Notes under the pieces: model-generated
What the model was told of the DNA's origin: nothing
Database searches by the model: none
Seen by the model: only the letters and a program-made list of their open reading frames with translations
DNA from: Chloroflexi bacterium UBA4730
GTDB taxonomy: Bacteria; Chloroflexota; Limnocylindria; P2-11E
Direction of reading: 5' to 3'
NCBI GenBank assembly: GCA_002404155.1
Contig: DHJC01000023.1
Location: 120,010 to 184,009, forward strand
Length of the DNA stretch: 64,000 nt
In this document: piece by piece, positions 17,701-25,476 of the stretch
How positions within the stretch are numbered: position 1 is the stretch's first letter
Layout of the letters: every line of letters begins with the position of its first letter
Made by a program: the position numbers and the translations under genes

Positions 17701-20165
17701 GTCGGATCGGCGTCGACGTCGGGGATATGGATCGTGCGCCGCTCGGCGAACGCCCGTCCGGTAGCCGATCCGGTGTGGTCCGTCCTGATCGGATGCTCGC
17801 GTTGCCACTCGCGCATGACATCGGCTCGCTCACCGAACGAAGCGCGCATCGCAAGGAGATCGCCGTCGACCTGGTACACGAAGCCGTTCTCAGCCTCAGT
17901 GAGCTGGCTGGCGTACGCGATGACGGTGTGGAGCACGCCGGCGAGATCGAAGGCGGTCCCGCTGATCGCCTTCATGACCTCGCTGGTCGCGGTCTGACGC
18001 TCGAGGGAATCCGTCGTCTCGTTGAATAGCCGGACGTTCTCGATTGCGATCACGGCTTGATCGGCGAATGTCTGCACAAGCTCGATCTGCCGCAGCGAGA
18101 AAGGACGCACCTCGTTGCGGGTCAGGACGAAGACGCCGATGGGGAAGCCGTCCCGCATCAGTGGGACGCCGAGCATCGTCCGGTATCCACCCAGTCGCTG
18201 GAGGTCCTTTGCCTCGTACTCTTGGACCGTCTCGCGTTCGATCGCGACCCGCCCGATGAGCGTCGTGCGCCCGGCGACGCGCGGCGTGTCGTACGCGACG
18301 TGCTCGTACTCTTCGTTCTTCGGCCCGTAGAACGCCGCCGTGCGGTACGCCGATCCATCCCAGCGGTGGATCGATCCGCGCTCGGCCTCGCACAGCCGCG
18401 CGGCGTACTCGAGGACGGTATCGAGCACCGGTTGGAGGTCCTGGCCCGAACGGCTGATCACATTAAGGATTTCGGCGGTCGCAGTCTGCCGCTCGAGCGC
18501 CTCCTTCGTCTCATTGAACAGGCGAACGTTCTCGATCGCGATGACCGCCTGGTTCGCGAACGTCTCGACAAGCGCGATCTGCTGGGCGGTGAATGGGCCC
18601 GGCGCCTTGCGCCGCAGCTGGATCGTTCCGATCACTTCCTCCCGCCGCCGCAACGGGGTGACGATCGCCGCCCTAAACGGCAGCGTTGCGGCCCGACCTT
18701 GCCCGAGCCCATCAGGGAAGTCCGCGATGGTGGCAGGGTCTTGCAGATCGGGGAGGTGGATCGTGACCCGGTCGAGGACGGCCCGGCCCTGGACTCGGTC
18801 ACGCGTCACCTTGGCATCAAACTCGGTCTCGTCGATCGGACCAACGTGCGCCCACGCGGAGATCCGGCCTTCGTGGAACAGATGGAGCGCGGCATCCTCG
18901 GCACCGCAGTAGCGGACCGCATTCGTTGCGATCGCGTCGAGCACCGGCTGCACGTCCGTCGGCGACTCCGAGATCGCGCGGAGGATCTCGGCGGTGGCGG
19001 TCTGCCGCTCGAGCGCCTCCTTCGTCTCGTTGAACAGACGCACGTTCTCGATGGCGATGACCGCTTGGGACGCGAACGTCTCGACCAGCTCCACCTGCTG
19101 GGGAGTGAACGCGCCGGCCTGGCGTCGCCGGAGCTGGATGGCGCCGATGGCTGCCCCGTTCTTGATCAGCGGGGCGGCGAGGAAACCGCGGTAGCCCTGT
19201 CGCCGGGCGATCTCCTTGCCCTCGCGGAACTGGTCATCGTTGAGCGACTCCATGTCCGCGATGTTGAACGTCCGCGCCTCCCTGATCGCCCGGGTCGTCA
19301 CCGAGAGCGATTCGATCGAGTACGCGCGGTACGCCCACTCGATCGGCCCATGGTGCGCGATGAGGCTGACCGATCCGTCCTTGATGAGGGCAACGCCCGC
19401 ATCCTCCACTGCGGTGAAGTCGGCGGCGCTCTTGGCGATCGTCTCGAGGACCGGTTGGACGTCGGTCGGTGAGCTTGAGATCACCCGCAGGATCTCGCTG
19501 ATGGCCGTCTGCCGCTCCAGCGCCTCCGTTGTCTCGGTGAAGAGACGGGCGTTCTCCATCGCGACCGCGAGCTGGTCGACGAAGGTCTCCATGAGCGCGA
19601 TCGTCGGCTTGTCGAAGCCGCCGGGATCGTCGCGCGACATCGTGAGCACGCCGATGGACTCACCGTCTCGGAGGATCGGCACCGACAGCCGGGTCCGGCG
19701 CTTCTCGGCATCCGGAAGCTTGGGCTCCGCGAACTTCGTGTCGGCGTAGTGGAAGCGCTGACCGCTGAGGGCCGCCCGGCCCCACAGCGATCCGGGCTCC
19801 GCCTCCATCCGCATGCCGCGTTCGAGGCCGGTCGAGCCGTACGTCGCGCCGACGACCCACGCGTCCGCCTCGCGGCGGATGAAGCTGCCATTGTCCGCGC
19901 CAGCCAGCCTCTTGGAAGCCTTCACGATCATGTCGGCGACCTGATCGAGGCCGACCGCGGGATCGGCGAGGGATCGCATGACCTGGCTGACGACGGCGAG
20001 GTGATCGGCCGCGCCCGCGGCAGGGCCCGGCGCCGCAGTGCGCTTCGGCGCGGCAGCCTTTTTCGGCGCCGCCCGTACCGTCTTCTCCTTTGCTCCCGCC
20101 CTCACCCTGCGCAGTATCGGCGGGTCCTCGGCCCCTGGGCTAGGGCCGTCCGTTACCTGGGACAC
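14724..20165 (-). CDS. Giant sensor histidine kinase with nine tandem GAF domains
   Basis: An 1813-residue soluble kinase. The first about 50 residues are Ala/Pro/Lys-rich and low-complexity. From about residue 50 to 1560 there are nine GAF-type repeats of about 168 residues, each ending in a helix such as QAVIAIENVRLFNET, followed by an ERQTA linker that begins the next repeat. The C-terminus has HisKA with phospho-acceptor His1595 (MSHELRTPLNAIIGF), then HATPase motifs LLANAVKFTPDGG, DTGIGIAP, and REGTGLGLTLSKRM. No membrane helix is seen, so the signal should be cytosolic (small molecule, redox or light). The start is GTG 20165. First gene of the kinase-receiver-cyclase operon, divergent from the M50 protease gene. 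Confidence 0.93.
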   Translation of the reverse strand: MSQVTDGPSPGAEDPPILRRVRAGAKEKTVRAAPKKAAAPKRTAAPGPAAGAADHLAVVSQVMRSLADPAVGLDQVADMIVKASKRLAGADNGSFIRREADAWVVGATYGSTGLERGMRMEAEPGSLWGRAALSGQRFHYADTKFAEPKLPDAEKRRTRLSVPILRDGESIGVLTMSRDDPGGFDKPTIALMETFVDQLAVAMENARLFTETTEALERQTAISEILRVISSSPTDVQPVLETIAKSAADFTAVEDAGVALIKDGSVSLIAHHGPIEWAYRAYSIESLSVTTRAIREARTFNIADMESLNDDQFREGKEIARRQGYRGFLAAPLIKNGAAIGAIQLRRRQAGAFTPQQVELVETFASQAVIAIENVRLFNETKEALERQTATAEILRAISESPTDVQPVLDAIATNAVRYCGAEDAALHLFHEGRISAWAHVGPIDETEFDAKVTRDRVQGRAVLDRVTIHLPDLQDPATIADFPDGLGQGRAATLPFRAAIVTPLRRREEVIGTIQLRRKAPGPFTAQQIALVETFANQAVIAIENVRLFNETKEALERQTATAEILNVISRSGQDLQPVLDTVLEYAARLCEAERGSIHRWDGSAYRTAAFYGPKNEEYEHVAYDTPRVAGRTTLIGRVAIERETVQEYEAKDLQRLGGYRTMLGVPLMRDGFPIGVFVLTRNEVRPFSLRQIELVQTFADQAVIAIENVRLFNETTDSLERQTATSEVMKAISGTAFDLAGVLHTVIAYASQLTEAENGFVYQVDGDLLAMRASFGERADVMREWQREHPIRTDHTGSATGRAFAERRTIHIPDVDADPTYTYADAKRLGGFRVLLAVPLISSNRAIGVIALWRTALRPFSQEQIRLVESFADQAVIAIENARLFNETTESLERQTAVSDILKVISASPTDIQPVLDAIASSAARFANAEDASVLLVRGDQAVPSAHHGPVSMASASPLDRASVTGRAILDRRTIVSTDVTADDEFPQSKAFALADGGSGQRALLAAPLLVKERALGAVVLRRREAVPFTDRQVELVQTFADQAAIAIENVRLFNETKESLERQTAISEILRVISASPTDVRPVLEAIVENALRFCAAENAIVMLPAGDHLGLAAQSGPLPLPSDLRYPNDGTSMSSRAFLGARTIAVQDLQTEAEFPRGAENARAGGYHAVVVAPLLRDGVAIGTIALRRSDARPFNEREIGALETFAAQAVIAIENVRLFTETKEALERQTATSSVLRVISGSAFDIDPVLQAIVDSAIDICHANHAGVYAREGSSSDYVLRAVSADWPSLPLGSVVDIEDESEHPMISRAVKSRRSVHVPDVLEDPIMRAVASAHASRSRLAVPIMKDGEPIGVIRLGRREPTPFSQREIEVVESFATQAAIAMENVRLFNKTQEALERQTATSELLAAMSESAFDLKRVFEMVLEKSLALCKAEYGWIRQIDADGTGRIVASKRPEAAGSPLAPLSPTARIGEAASVMGRAYRERRTVHVNDIRADPTVADSKGMIDIGARTGLGVPLLRGNVALGVIILVRIDVRPFEEREIELVESFARQAAIAIENVRLFKEIQEKSAQLEVANRHKTEFLANMSHELRTPLNAIIGFSEVLLQRMFGELNEQQADYLEDVKSSGQHLLTLINDILDLSKIEAGRMELEAAPFSLVAALNNAVTLVRERAQSHGIKLALEVAPELDTVVADERKLKQVVVNLLANAVKFTPDGGTVTLRAARENGEVRLAVHDTGIGIAPEDQERIFQEFQQATHQGERSREGTGLGLTLSKRMVELHGGTISVDSAPGKGSTFTVTLPLLKET

Positions 20166-20228
20166 CTGGCGCGGGTGCTCTTCGCAACGCTCGCCAACGC
20201 TCCTACCCTGAACGCCCCGGGAGGGTGG
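20166..20228. promoter_or_regulatory. Divergent intergenic region with a possible promoter
   Basis: The 63 nt between the kinase and the M50-protease gene must hold upstream signals for both. For the protease direction, TTCGCA (20181-20186) and TACCCT (20204-20209) are separated by 17 nt, a weak match to a sigma-70 type promoter. GGGAGGG just before the ATG is a good ribosome-binding site. The promoter call is tentative. Confidence 0.3.
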
Positions 20229-22361
20229 ATGGACATCTGGCAGACCCTGCGTGACCGGCTGGACTACGCATCGTTCGTTCCGACGCCCGTCTCGGACGTC
20301 GAGCGCGCCGATCTGCGCCGCCGCGACGGCAATCCGTACACGATGCTGAAGAACCCGACCGGCGACCGCGGCGCGGGTCGCTACCTGCGTCTGGACCCCG
20401 CCGACGTCGAGCTGTTCGAGCTCATGGATGGCCGGCGCTCGATCCAGGAGATCCTCGTGGCGCAGCTCGAGCGCACCGGCGTGTTCGCGCTCGATCGGCT
20501 GGCGCGGCTCACTGCCGCGCTCCGGGCCAATGGCTTCTTCGGTGAGGAGCCGCCGGTCCTGTACGAGAAGCTGGCCGCGCGCAAGGCGATGCGCGATCCG
20601 ATCGTGCGCGCATCGCTGTTCCTCCGCCGGCTCGTCCTCTGGGACATCGCACGGTGGTCGAACGCGGACCGCGTCGTCGATCGCGTGTACCGCCTCGGCG
20701 GTTGGCTCGCGTTCACGCGCATCGGCGCGTCGCTCCTGGTCGGCTTCGGTCTTTACGGGCTATGGCTGTGGTTCCAAGAGGTCCGTGATCCGAAGCTGCA
20801 GCTGGTCACGATCGACGGCTCGTACGCGCGCGGGATCCTGGCCCTCATCGTCCTGCAGGTGATCTCGATCTCGGTGCACGAAGCGGGTCACGCGCTCGCG
20901 ATCCGCCACTACAAGCGCCACGTCCGGCGGTTCGGCGTCGCGATGTACTACCTCTTCCCGTGCTTCTACGTCGACTCGACCGACATGACCCTTGGCTCAC
21001 GTGGGCAGCGCATCGTCGTCTCGCTCGCCGGGCCGTTCGCGGGCCTCACTACCGCGGCCGCCTGTGCGGTGGCGGCCGCGGCCCTGCCCGGTACGCTCGC
21101 CGGCGAGCTCGCGTTCAAGGCCGCGAGCCTGTTCGTCTTCCAGTTCATCTTCAACCTGCTCCCGATCCTCGAGCTCGACGGGTACCACGTGCTCGTCGAC
21201 GCGGTCGATGCGCCATTCCTCCGGCAGCGCGCGATGTGGTTCGTGCGCAGCGCCGCGCTCCGGAAGCTGCGTGCGCGCGCCCGGTGGACGCGTGAGGAGG
21301 CCGGGCTCGCGCTGTTCGGCGTGGCCGCGATCGTCACGTCCCTGCTGACGCTCGTCATGTCGATCCTGCTGTGGCAGTCGCGCATCGCCAGAGCGGGGCG
21401 CGAGCTCCTCGCGGGCGGTCCGGCCGGTCTCGCCGTGCTCGCCCTCCTCGTCCTCGTGTTCGTTGGACCGCTCGCGGTCGCGGTGATCGCGCGGCTCATC
21501 GGCATCGTGAGAACGAGCGTCACGCTTGCGACGGCGCGCAGCCGCGCTGCGACCGCGCGCGAACAGGGGGCGCGCACGGCGATGCTCGGGCGGGTCCGAT
21601 TCCTCGCCGGCCTCCCGGGCCCGACACTCGCCGCGCTCGCGTCACACCTGCGCGTCGAGCGGGTCGACGCGGGCCACACCGTCATCACGGCCGGCAGCGT
21701 CGGCGATCGCTTTTATCTCGTGCGGTCCGGACGGCTCCAGGCGGTCGCGCCCGACGGCGCCGTCCTCGGCGAGATCGCCCCCGGCGAAGGCTTCGGCGAG
21801 CTCGCGCTCATCGACCGGACGCCGCGCACCGCGACGGTCCACGCGCTCGAGGCGGCCGAGCTTTGGTCGCTCGACAGCTCGCATTTCCAGCGCTGGGTCC
21901 GCGACCGCTTCGAGATCGCAGCGCGGATCCGCGCCGATCAGGGGCAGCGTCAGGCGCTCGCGACGTTGCCATTCTTCCGCGACCTCGAGGGCCGCGAGCT
22001 CGACCGGATCGCCGCCCGGGTGCAGACCCGCCGGTACGAAGGTGGCGAGGTCGTCATCCAGGCGGGCGAGACCGGTGGCGGCTACTACCTTATCCGCGAG
22101 GGCACCGCCGACGTCACCCTTCCTGATGGCCGCTACGTCCGGACCCTCGGACCGGGGGACGGCTTCGGCGAGCTGGCCCTCATCTTCGGCGTGCCCCGGA
22201 CCGCGACCGTAACGGCCAAGGGCCCGCTCGCCGTCGGGGTCCTCGGCCGGCCGGACTTCGCGGCGCTGGTCGCGGCGTCAGGTGAATCGATGCGTGATTT
22301 CCGCGCGCGGACGGGCCATTATGTCGGTGCCGGCCTCGGTGGGGCCGTTGGGGGAGCGTGA
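20229..22361 (+). CDS. Membrane M50 (site-2-type) metalloprotease with PqqD-like N-terminus and two cyclic-nucleotide-binding domains
   Basis: A 710-residue protein. Residues about 35-105 resemble a PqqD/RRE-type winged helix (LRLDPADVELFELMDGRRSI, then helices ending LRANGFF). About six membrane helices follow (residues 160-440). They contain HEAGH at 217-221 (zinc ligands and catalytic Glu) and ELDGYH with Asp317, the second M50 signature. Two cNMP-binding domains end the protein (about 460-580 and 585-700), each with the phosphate-binding cassette FGELALxxxxPRTAT (from Phe522 and Phe646). The family is close to YydH-like peptide zinc metalloproteases. The next gene starts right at its stop. 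It likely cleaves a membrane or peptide substrate under cyclic-nucleotide control, with the repeat protein at 22710 the obvious candidate. Confidence 0.85.
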   Translation: MDIWQTLRDRLDYASFVPTPVSDVERADLRRRDGNPYTMLKNPTGDRGAGRYLRLDPADVELFELMDGRRSIQEILVAQLERTGVFALDRLARLTAALRANGFFGEEPPVLYEKLAARKAMRDPIVRASLFLRRLVLWDIARWSNADRVVDRVYRLGGWLAFTRIGASLLVGFGLYGLWLWFQEVRDPKLQLVTIDGSYARGILALIVLQVISISVHEAGHALAIRHYKRHVRRFGVAMYYLFPCFYVDSTDMTLGSRGQRIVVSLAGPFAGLTTAAACAVAAAALPGTLAGELAFKAASLFVFQFIFNLLPILELDGYHVLVDAVDAPFLRQRAMWFVRSAALRKLRARARWTREEAGLALFGVAAIVTSLLTLVMSILLWQSRIARAGRELLAGGPAGLAVLALLVLVFVGPLAVAVIARLIGIVRTSVTLATARSRAATAREQGARTAMLGRVRFLAGLPGPTLAALASHLRVERVDAGHTVITAGSVGDRFYLVRSGRLQAVAPDGAVLGEIAPGEGFGELALIDRTPRTATVHALEAAELWSLDSSHFQRWVRDRFEIAARIRADQGQRQALATLPFFRDLEGRELDRIAARVQTRRYEGGEVVIQAGETGGGYYLIREGTADVTLPDGRYVRTLGPGDGFGELALIFGVPRTATVTAKGPLAVGVLGRPDFAALVAASGESMRDFRARTGHYVGAGLGGAVGGA

Positions 22362-22577
22362 GTGGACTGCTGGATCTGCGAGCGGCCGGCGCTCGCCGCG
22401 TGCCGGTTCTGCGGTCGGGGGGCGTGCCGGGAGCACGCGAAGAGCCACCCGTTCGTTCTAGACGTGTATCGCGGCGAAAAGCATCGTTCGCTGCGCGCCC
22501 TCGTCGTGGAAGACGCGATCCATTGCGGGGTCTGCCGGCCCAGGAGCGAGCCGGTGGATATGCCCGAGCTGGAATAG
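22362..22577 (+). CDS. Small B-box-like zinc-binding protein
   Basis: A 71-residue protein dense in metal ligands: CWIC (C3, C6), CRFC (C14, C17), C22, H25 and H29, then HCGVC near residue 57. The spacing resembles B-box-type zinc fingers found in bacteria, often next to membrane peptidases. The GTG start directly follows the protease stop with no gap, so the two are translationally coupled and probably function together. No enzymatic motif is present; a structural or protein-docking role is likely. A second GTG four nt upstream opens another frame that looks non-coding. Confidence 0.75.
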   Translation: MDCWICERPALAACRFCGRGACREHAKSHPFVLDVYRGEKHRSLRALVVEDAIHCGVCRPRSEPVDMPELE

Positions 22578-22709
22578 GGGAGGCGACGCCCGGGACGGTC
22601 TGAAGGTTAGGTAGATCACGTATCAGGCGTGCCGGCGTGTATCGAGCGGGGTCCGCGTTCGGCGCACATTTCACGCAATTCCACAAGGAAAGAAAGAAGG
22701 AGCAAGGCG
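22578..22709. other. Leader region of the repeat-protein gene
   Basis: This 132-nt gap has no open frame of its own. Its last 40 nt are unusually A-rich for this genome and include AAGGAAAGAAAGAAGGAG, a strong Shine-Dalgarno region ending 8-9 nt before the ATG at 22710. That points to high translation of the downstream gene. No clear -35/-10 pair could be picked, so it may be read from the upstream operon, its own promoter, or both. Confidence 0.45.
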
Positions 22710-23699
22710 ATGGCAAGCAAGAACCTAGGGGCAGTGATCCAGCGAGCGATCAGCGACGGGGCGTTCCGTCGCCAGCTTCAGTCCGACCCTGCCGCGGCGC
22801 TCCGCGGCTTCAACCTCACGGCGGACGAGGTCGCTGCGATCCGCAGCGGTGACTCGAGCAAGCTCATGTCGCTCGGTGTCGACCAGCGGATGAGCAAGGC
22901 GTTCTCACTCGGTGGCGGGATCGGCGGCGGCGCGGCACGCACGTCGGTCTCCGACCTGAGCGGCGGCGCCACGGCGAGCACGATCGCGAACGACCCGACA
23001 GCCGGCGCCCGCGAAGGCATCGTCGGCGACCCGACCTCCGGATCGCGCGAAGCGATCACGACCGGAAACGTCGGCGGCACCCGCGCGGTCAACGACTCGG
23101 CGCCGTTCGATGGCGGCCGGGCTAGCTTCGCCGACCCGACCACAAGCGGCACCCGTGCGATCCATGACAGCGAGCCGGCTGATCTCCGTTCAGCGGCGAG
23201 CACCGGCGGCTTCTCCGGCACCCGCGCGGTCAACGACAGCGAGCCGTTCGCTGGCAACGCCGCGATCAACGACAACATGGCAGCGGCGAACGCCGGCCGC
23301 GGCGGATCGCTCACCGGCGACATGTCCGACGGCAGCGCCCGGGCCATCCACGACGTAGCTCCGTTCGGCACAACTGGATCCTCGGCGATCGAGGACCCGA
23401 ACTCACCGGAGTACGCGGCGGCTAACGACGGTGGGACCCTCGCCAGCCGCATGGCCGACGCAGGCACGGCCGACGCGGTCCGCGCGATCCACGACGTCGC
23501 ACCGTTCGAGGGCAACGTCAACGCGGCCGCATCGAGCGGCGGCGAGTTCCTCGGCGGCGACGCCCGCCTCGACCCGGGCACCGACAGCTCGCACGGCTTC
23601 GTCCCGAGCGACTCGGCGGACGTGCAGCGCGAGCTGCTCGATCCAGGCGACGACCACGGCAACGCTCTCGGCAACGTCGGCGGCGGCCACCCCAGCTAG
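22710..23699 (+). CDS. NHLP/Os1348-like leader peptide fused to a repeat-rich, cysteine-free core (putative RiPP-like precursor)
   Basis: A 329-residue protein. The first about 65 residues look like the nitrile-hydratase-like leader (NHLP clan, Os1348-type): GAVIQRAISDGAFRRQL, SDPAAALRGFNLTADEVAAI. A Gly-rich junction follows (LGGGIGGG, Gly68-Gly74) that could be a cleavage site. The remaining about 250 residues are rich in Gly, Ala, Ser, Asp and Thr, lack Cys and Trp, and carry five RA(V/I)(N/H)D(S/V)(A/E)P motifs plus shorter relatives. There is no membrane helix or classical signal peptide. It has the strongest ribosome-binding site in the window and lies just after the M50 protease and zinc protein. 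It may be processed or exported as several peptides; this is inference. Confidence 0.75.
   Translation: MASKNLGAVIQRAISDGAFRRQLQSDPAAALRGFNLTADEVAAIRSGDSSKLMSLGVDQRMSKAFSLGGGIGGGAARTSVSDLSGGATASTIANDPTAGAREGIVGDPTSGSREAITTGNVGGTRAVNDSAPFDGGRASFADPTTSGTRAIHDSEPADLRSAASTGGFSGTRAVNDSEPFAGNAAINDNMAAANAGRGGSLTGDMSDGSARAIHDVAPFGTTGSSAIEDPNSPEYAAANDGGTLASRMADAGTADAVRAIHDVAPFEGNVNAAASSGGEFLGGDARLDPGTDSSHGFVPSDSADVQRELLDPGDDHGNALGNVGGGHPS
23079..23507 (+). repeat. Five protein-level repeats in the putative core region
   Basis: The repeated motif is TRAVNDSAPF at residues 124-133, TRAIHDSEPA at 148-157, TRAVNDSEPF at 171-180, ARAIHDVAPF at 210-219 and VRAIHDVAPF at 257-266. Spacing grows from 23-24 to 39 and 47 residues. 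Degenerate relatives (GAREGI, GSREAI, AAINDN, SAIEDP) lie before and between them. Arg-Ala and the Asp are invariant in the five copies. Confidence 0.85.
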
Positions 23700-23727
23700 C
23701 AGGTCAGCGCACCCTCTACGTCCACGG

Positions 23728-23752
23728 AAGCGGCCCCCGACCGGGGCCGCTT
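23728..23752. terminator. Bidirectional hairpin terminator
   Basis: A perfect 10-bp stem (AAGCGGCCCC / GGGGCCGCTT) with a 5-nt loop lies between the convergent repeat-protein and Crp-type genes. A short T run follows on the plus strand. Placement between two converging stops fits a shared terminator. Confidence 0.7.
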
Positions 23753-23759
23753 TCCGCGT

Positions 23760-24467
23760 CTAGTACCGGATCTCGCTCTGGAGGAGCGCGCGGTCCTTCA
23801 GCTGGATGTGGCGCCGGCCGATCTTGATCCCGCCGCGGTTCTCCAGGTCCGCGAGCACCCGATTCACCGAGACCCGCGTGGCCCCGACGAAGCTCGCGAG
23901 ATCCTCCTGCGTCAGGTCGACCTGGTTGCCCCCCGAGGCCTCCGCGAGATCGAGGAGGCACTTCGCCACCCGACCCGGCAGGTCGAGGAACACGAGGTCC
24001 TCGACGTGCCCGGTGCTGTGACGGACCGTCTTCACCAAGAGGGCGAGCATCCGGCGCATCGCATCGGGGTTGCGTTCGAGCGTGGTGAGGAACTCCTGGC
24101 GCGCGAGCGCGAGGGTGTGGGTCTCGGTGAGCGCCGTGACCGTGGCCGACCGCGGACCTTCGTCGAAGAGCGCAAGTTCGCCGAAGACGTCGCCACCGCG
24201 CTCGAGCGCGATCACTACTTCGTGGCCCTGCTCGTCGGGCACGGATACCTTCACCGTGCCGGAAGCGATCAGGAACACCTGGCCTGCCGCATCGTCACGG
24301 TGGAAGACGACTTCGTCGCGAGCGAACTGACGCGGACGCATCTTCGAGGCGAGAGCGAGCCGGTCGTCGGCGCTCAGGCAGGCGAAGAGCGGGCTCTCCG
24401 CGAGGAAATCGGCGATCGCCGTGGCGTCCACGTCGGCTGAATAGTGCCGCCCGGCGTCAAGCGGCAT
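23760..24467 (-). CDS. Crp/Fnr-family transcription regulator
   Basis: A 235-residue regulator. The N-terminal cyclic-nucleotide-binding fold carries the cassette FGELALFDEGPRSATV, in which the Glu and Arg-Ser contact cyclic nucleotide in Crp. A long dimerisation helix follows, then a winged helix with LTQEDLASFVGATRVSVNRVL as the recognition element. There are no Fnr-type cysteine clusters, so it is Crp-like rather than an oxygen sensor. The start is taken as ATG 24467; a GTG one codon upstream is possible. It converges on the repeat-protein gene. With the double-cNMP protease it suggests cyclic-nucleotide control of this locus, though its targets are unknown. Confidence 0.92.
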   Translation of the reverse strand: MPLDAGRHYSADVDATAIADFLAESPLFACLSADDRLALASKMRPRQFARDEVVFHRDDAAGQVFLIASGTVKVSVPDEQGHEVVIALERGGDVFGELALFDEGPRSATVTALTETHTLALARQEFLTTLERNPDAMRRMLALLVKTVRHSTGHVEDLVFLDLPGRVAKCLLDLAEASGGNQVDLTQEDLASFVGATRVSVNRVLADLENRGGIKIGRRHIQLKDRALLQSEIRY

Positions 24468-24502
24468 CACCGGAGGGATCGCCGCGTCGCGGGGAAGGCG
24501 GC

Positions 24503-25444
24503 CTAGCTGAGGCCCCCGACGAGCTCCAGGAAGCGTGGCTTCACCTCGGTCATCGTCCGCTCGATCGTCTCGCGGTCGAACGGCGGCGACATCCCGAACA
24601 GGAACCCCTTCACTCCGACCTTGTGGTATTCGACGAGCTTTTTCGCGATGTCGTCGGGCTTCCCGAGCAGCCCCGGCCGGTTCGGCGCCTCGACCTTGTT
24701 CCGCGCGGCGATCTCGCGCATCCGTTTGTCGACCGTGTTCAGGTCGTCGCGCACCAGGACCGACCCGCCGGCCGTCGGCGCGATCTCGTTGTAGTTACGG
24801 CCGACGTCGTCGCAATGCCTCTTCAGGACGCCGAGCTTGTGCTTGATCACGTCCGCGGTCCCGAAGCCGTGCCACCAGTCCGCGTAGTGCGCCGTGATCT
24901 TGAGCGTCACCTGCTCACCGCCGCCGCCGATCAGGACCGGCAGGCGCTTCTGGATCGGGCGGGTGCCGAGCGTCGCGCGCTCCAGCTGGTAGTACTTGCC
25001 CTGGTACGTCACTTTTCCGGTGTCGAGCAGGCCGCGGATGATGCGCGTCGCCTCGCGCAGCTTCGCGAGCCGGATCGCCGGCGTGTCGAAGGCGATGCCG
25101 TACATCTTGTGCTCGTGCTCGTTCCACGCGGCACCGATCCCGAGGACCGCGCGACCGTTCGTGATGTTGTCGAGCGTGGCGGCCATGTTCGCGAGCACGG
25201 CGGGGTGGCGGTAGGTGTTTCCCGTGACCAGCATCCCGATCAGCGGCCTCTTCGTGATCGCGCCGAAGGCCGCGAGCACCTGCCAGCCCTCGAGGTTCGG
25301 TCCGGTGACGTCGCCCATGAGCGGGACGAAGTGATCCCAGGTCATGAGGACATCCCAGCCTGCCTGCTCGGCAAGAAGCGCGGCCTCGCGCATCTCATCC
25401 CAGGTCGTGTACTGCGGGTGCAGCTGCAGGCCGAAGAAGGTCAT
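24503..25444 (-). CDS. LLM-class F420-dependent oxidoreductase (A)
   Basis: A 313-residue luciferase-like (LLM) TIM-barrel protein. Signature segments: WDVLMTWDHFVPLMG near the N-terminus, GMLVTGNTYRHPAVLA, NGRAVLGIGAAWNEHEH, and LPVLIGGGGEQ. These match the class that uses F420 (less often FMN). Substrate unknown. It is divergent from the aminotransferase operon with only about 30 nt between. It is clearly paralogous to the LLM gene at 26817 (shared WDHFVPL, LVTGNTYRHP, GGGGEQ and VIKHKL), so the pair flanking the aminotransferase likely arose by duplication. Confidence 0.9.
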   Translation of the reverse strand: MTFFGLQLHPQYTTWDEMREAALLAEQAGWDVLMTWDHFVPLMGDVTGPNLEGWQVLAAFGAITKRPLIGMLVTGNTYRHPAVLANMAATLDNITNGRAVLGIGAAWNEHEHKMYGIAFDTPAIRLAKLREATRIIRGLLDTGKVTYQGKYYQLERATLGTRPIQKRLPVLIGGGGEQVTLKITAHYADWWHGFGTADVIKHKLGVLKRHCDDVGRNYNEIAPTAGGSVLVRDDLNTVDKRMREIAARNKVEAPNRPGLLGKPDDIAKKLVEYHKVGVKGFLFGMSPPFDRETIERTMTEVKPRFLELVGGLS

Positions 25445-25476
25445 TGCCCGCCTCCGAGCGTATAGTCCGAACGCCG

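Noticed and set aside
14724..20165. Regularly spaced repeated DNA, resembling a CRISPR or satellite array
   Set aside because: The repeats are coding linkers between GAF domains, about 500 bp apart and only partly identical, in one open reading frame.
22629..22709. Upstream GTG extension of the repeat protein
   Set aside because: The ATG at 22710 has a strong Shine-Dalgarno region right before it and begins the leader-like domain. The extension is Arg/Ser-rich and overlaps that ribosome-binding site.
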